From Streptomyces sp. NBC_00234 (GTDB lineage: Bacteria > Actinomycetota > Actinomycetes > Streptomycetales > Streptomycetaceae): 64,000 bases of DNA. Shown in pieces: positions 62,169-64,000 of the stretch (position 1 is the first letter of the stretch; each line of letters starts with the position of its first letter). The notes under the pieces are model-generated. The model did not search any database. It saw only the letters and a program-made list of their open reading frames with translations, and was not told the origin of the DNA. The stretch covers positions 372,001 through 436,000 of the forward strand of contig NZ_CP108101.1 of NCBI RefSeq assembly GCF_036195325.1, given 5' to 3'. The translations under genes were made by a program, and so were the position numbers.

Positions 62169-64000
62169 TCAGGGCCCCCGCTCCCCCTGTCCGGCGTCCG
62201 GGCCGCCGGAGGGCGGCCCGCCGTGGCGGCCCTCGGGCAGCCGGAACCATCGCTCCTGGCCTGCCGCGACACGTTCCTGACGGCCGCCGGGCAGCACCAG
62301 GGTCACCGGGGCCAGGAGCGACGACGGGACGCTGAGGCCGAGCCGGCCCGGCTTGAACCGGATCCGGATGTCCGGGTGTCCGAGGTAGCAGACCGAGAAC
62401 GAGGAGGCGGGCACCTCGGAGAGTGCCACCGGGGTGACGTGCAGGCCGTCGTCGCGGAGCTCGAGTCCGACGATGCCGCGCTCGACGAGGTCGAGGGTGC
62501 CTCCCATGGCTCCCAGGTGGATCCCTTCGCCGGTGGTGCCGCCCTGGACGTCGGTGATGTCACTGAGCAGGGCTTCCTGGCAGTAGCGCCAGGCGTCCGG
62601 GCCCTGCTCCCGGGCGAGGACCCAGCCGTGCACGAGGCTGCTGAGCGTGGAGCCGTGGCAGGTGCGGCGCAGGTAGTGGGCCACTGTCCTGCGCCAGAGC
62701 TCGTCGTCGAGGCGGTGCCCGAGCCGGCCGAACAGTTCGCCGAGTTCCGAGGGGCGGAAGAGGTACCCGAGCATGAGGGTGTCGGCCTGCTTGGACGCCT
62801 GGTACCGGTTGGGTGTGTCGCCCTCGGCCTCCAGGATGCGGTCCAGGCGGCGGATGTCGTGGTAGCGGGCGCGGTAGCCGTCCCAGTCGAGCTCGGCGAG
62901 GTCTCCGTAGCCGTGGAACTGGCTGATCACGCCGTGATGGAACGGCACGTACAGGCGGTGCGAGACGTCCTCCCAGGAACGGAGGTCGTCGGGGCCGATG
63001 CCGAGGTGTGTGAGGAGCTCGGCGCGTCGGGCTGCCGGGAGTTCCCCGTACAGGTCGAGTGCGCGGGCGAGCACCCACGCGGCGGTGACGTTGGTGTAGG
63101 CGTTGTCGTCGATGCCGGGTCCGGCGGCGTCCGGGTAGGCGTCGTGGTATTCGTCCGGGCCGACGACGCCGCGGATCCGGTAACGGCCGAGGCCGGTGTC
63201 CCAGGCCGCCGCGTCGGCCCAGAAGAGGGCTGTGTTCAGGAGGAGTTCGGCGCCCGGGCCGTGCATGAAGCCGATGTCGCCGGTGGCCTGCCCGTATTGC
63301 CACACGTTCCAGGCGACGGCCGAACCCACGTGGTGCTGGAGGTCGGAGTGGTCCGGCAGCCAGCGGCCGGAGTGCGGGTTGAGGTGCAGCTTCTGGGTCT
63401 CCTCGACTCCGGAACTGCCGCTCTGCCACGGGAACATCGCGCCCCTGCCCCCGGCCCGACGGGCGGCCTCACGGGCCGCGGCCAGCCGCCGGTGCCGGTA
63501 CATCAGCAGGGCCCGAGCGGTCCCGGGGAGGTGGCGGGTGAGGTAGGGCAGCACGAACAGCTCGTCCCAGAAGACGTGTCCCCGGTACGCCTCGCCGTGG
63601 AGGCCGCGGGCCGGGACGCCGGCGTCGAGCTCCGCGGTGTGCCGGGAGAGGGTCTGCAGCACGTGGAAGGTGTGCAGGCGCAGCACCTCTCCGGTGTCGC
63701 CGGGTACCTGCAGCTCCCCTTCGCTCCAGAGGCGCCGCCAGGACGCCCGGTGGGAGGCCAGCAGGGGGGAGAAGTCCGGGGCGTGCGCGGCGCATTCGAT
63801 GCTCCGCCGTACGGGGTCGGACAGAGGCCGGTCGAGCGAGGTGCACAGGGCGGCGGTCTTCACGACGACGACGGGGGCGGCCCGTTCGATCGGCAGGGCG
63901 AACGTCTGTGTGGCGGTGGTGGCCGTGCACGTCCTGTCGGCGGGCGCCGGAGGGCGTGCCGACGTACGGACCGCGAACCCGATCCGTATCCGGGAGGCAG
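62169..64000 (-). CDS. glycoside hydrolase family 65 (disaccharide phosphorylase/hydrolase), partial
   Basis: At least 610 residues; the N-terminus lies beyond the right edge, and the frame stays open to the end (an internal GTG at 63863 is not the true start). The (alpha/alpha)6 barrel has the catalytic Glu in GPDEYHD, the QASKQADTLML phosphate/substrate loop, HGSTLSSLVHGW and TTGEGIHLGAMGGTLDL. GH65 enzymes phosphorolyse trehalose, maltose or kojibiose. In a dormancy-type cluster it could mobilise trehalose or glycogen-derived sugar. Confidence 0.92.
   Translation of the reverse strand, partial: ASRIRIGFAVRTSARPPAPADRTCTATTATQTFALPIERAAPVVVVKTAALCTSLDRPLSDPVRRSIECAAHAPDFSPLLASHRASWRRLWSEGELQVPGDTGEVLRLHTFHVLQTLSRHTAELDAGVPARGLHGEAYRGHVFWDELFVLPYLTRHLPGTARALLMYRHRRLAAAREAARRAGGRGAMFPWQSGSSGVEETQKLHLNPHSGRWLPDHSDLQHHVGSAVAWNVWQYGQATGDIGFMHGPGAELLLNTALFWADAAAWDTGLGRYRIRGVVGPDEYHDAYPDAAGPGIDDNAYTNVTAAWVLARALDLYGELPAARRAELLTHLGIGPDDLRSWEDVSHRLYVPFHHGVISQFHGYGDLAELDWDGYRARYHDIRRLDRILEAEGDTPNRYQASKQADTLMLGYLFRPSELGELFGRLGHRLDDELWRRTVAHYLRRTCHGSTLSSLVHGWVLAREQGPDAWRYCQEALLSDITDVQGGTTGEGIHLGAMGGTLDLVERGIVGLELRDDGLHVTPVALSEVPASSFSVCYLGHPDIRIRFKPGRLGLSVPSSLLAPVTLVLPGGRQERVAAGQERWFRLPEGRHGGPPSGGPDAGQGERGP

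Overview
The window is chromosomal DNA from a Streptomyces-like actinomycete. It is very GC-rich (about 72% by eye) with strong third-position G/C. It carries a two-domain geosmin synthase, a streptogrisin-type protease, twin-arginine-type signal peptides, a PobR-type double IclR regulator, and exactly one in-frame TTA (bldA-type) codon that I could find. I saw no tRNA, rRNA, CRISPR array, transposase or prophage genes. Both ends cut a gene: an ABC permease on the left and a GH65 phosphorylase on the right.

Layout. (1) 1-3224: a ribose-type sugar ABC transporter (permease, ATPase with the TTA codon) divergent from a ROK regulator. (2) 3273-11275: a secreted amidase, geosmin synthase convergent with a GH95 alpha-L-fucosidase, and three small cytoplasmic proteins. 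(3) 11334-29446: a catabolic and secretory stretch rich in CoA chemistry. One operon has a crotonase, a DUF35 protein and two thiolase homologues that lack the thiolase cysteine, divergent from an acyl-CoA synthetase. It is followed by a tandem alpha/beta hydrolase fusion, a PaaK-like ligase, a streptogrisin-type protease, two more acyl-CoA synthetases, a penicillin-acylase family enzyme, an SGNH esterase and a nitronate monooxygenase. The promoter regions at 15374 and 29490 carry the same perfect palindrome (TCTGAC-N5-GTCAGA), so two separated operons probably form one regulon whose TetR-like regulator lies outside the window. (4) 31614-46842: a 15-kb polysaccharide utilisation locus. A LacI repressor is divergent from a collinear, mostly overlapping operon: binding protein, two permeases, SDR, two heparinase II/III-like proteins, a DUF624-type membrane protein, a secreted beta-helix protein, a secreted SGNH esterase, a secreted PL8 lyase and a cytoplasmic CE7 deacetylase. 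It looks built for an acetylated, uronic-acid-containing polymer. (5) 46860-51638: a CrtI-like oxidoreductase, a Ser/Thr kinase with nine TPRs, and an MpaB-family protein. (6) 51845-56378: 4-hydroxybenzoate uptake (AAHS-type MFS), hydroxylation (PobA) and regulation (PobR), with matching GTGAA-N5-TTTCAC operators just downstream of two promoters. (7) 56409-58437: a double-HTH MerR (TioE-like) regulator divergent from an erythromycin-esterase family protein. (8) 58477-64000: a DosR/OsdR-like dormancy island (PPOX-family protein, DevR/DevS-like two-component pair, universal stress protein, GH65 phosphorylase) that looks eroded: the stress protein lacks its middle third and a BON-domain tail survives without the rest of its gene.

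The strongest leads are the polysaccharide locus, the cysteine-less thiolase/DUF35 module with its shared operator, the hydrolase fusion with a predicted cysteine nucleophile, the paired PobR operators, and the decaying dormancy island. Function calls rest on motifs read by eye; no database search was possible.
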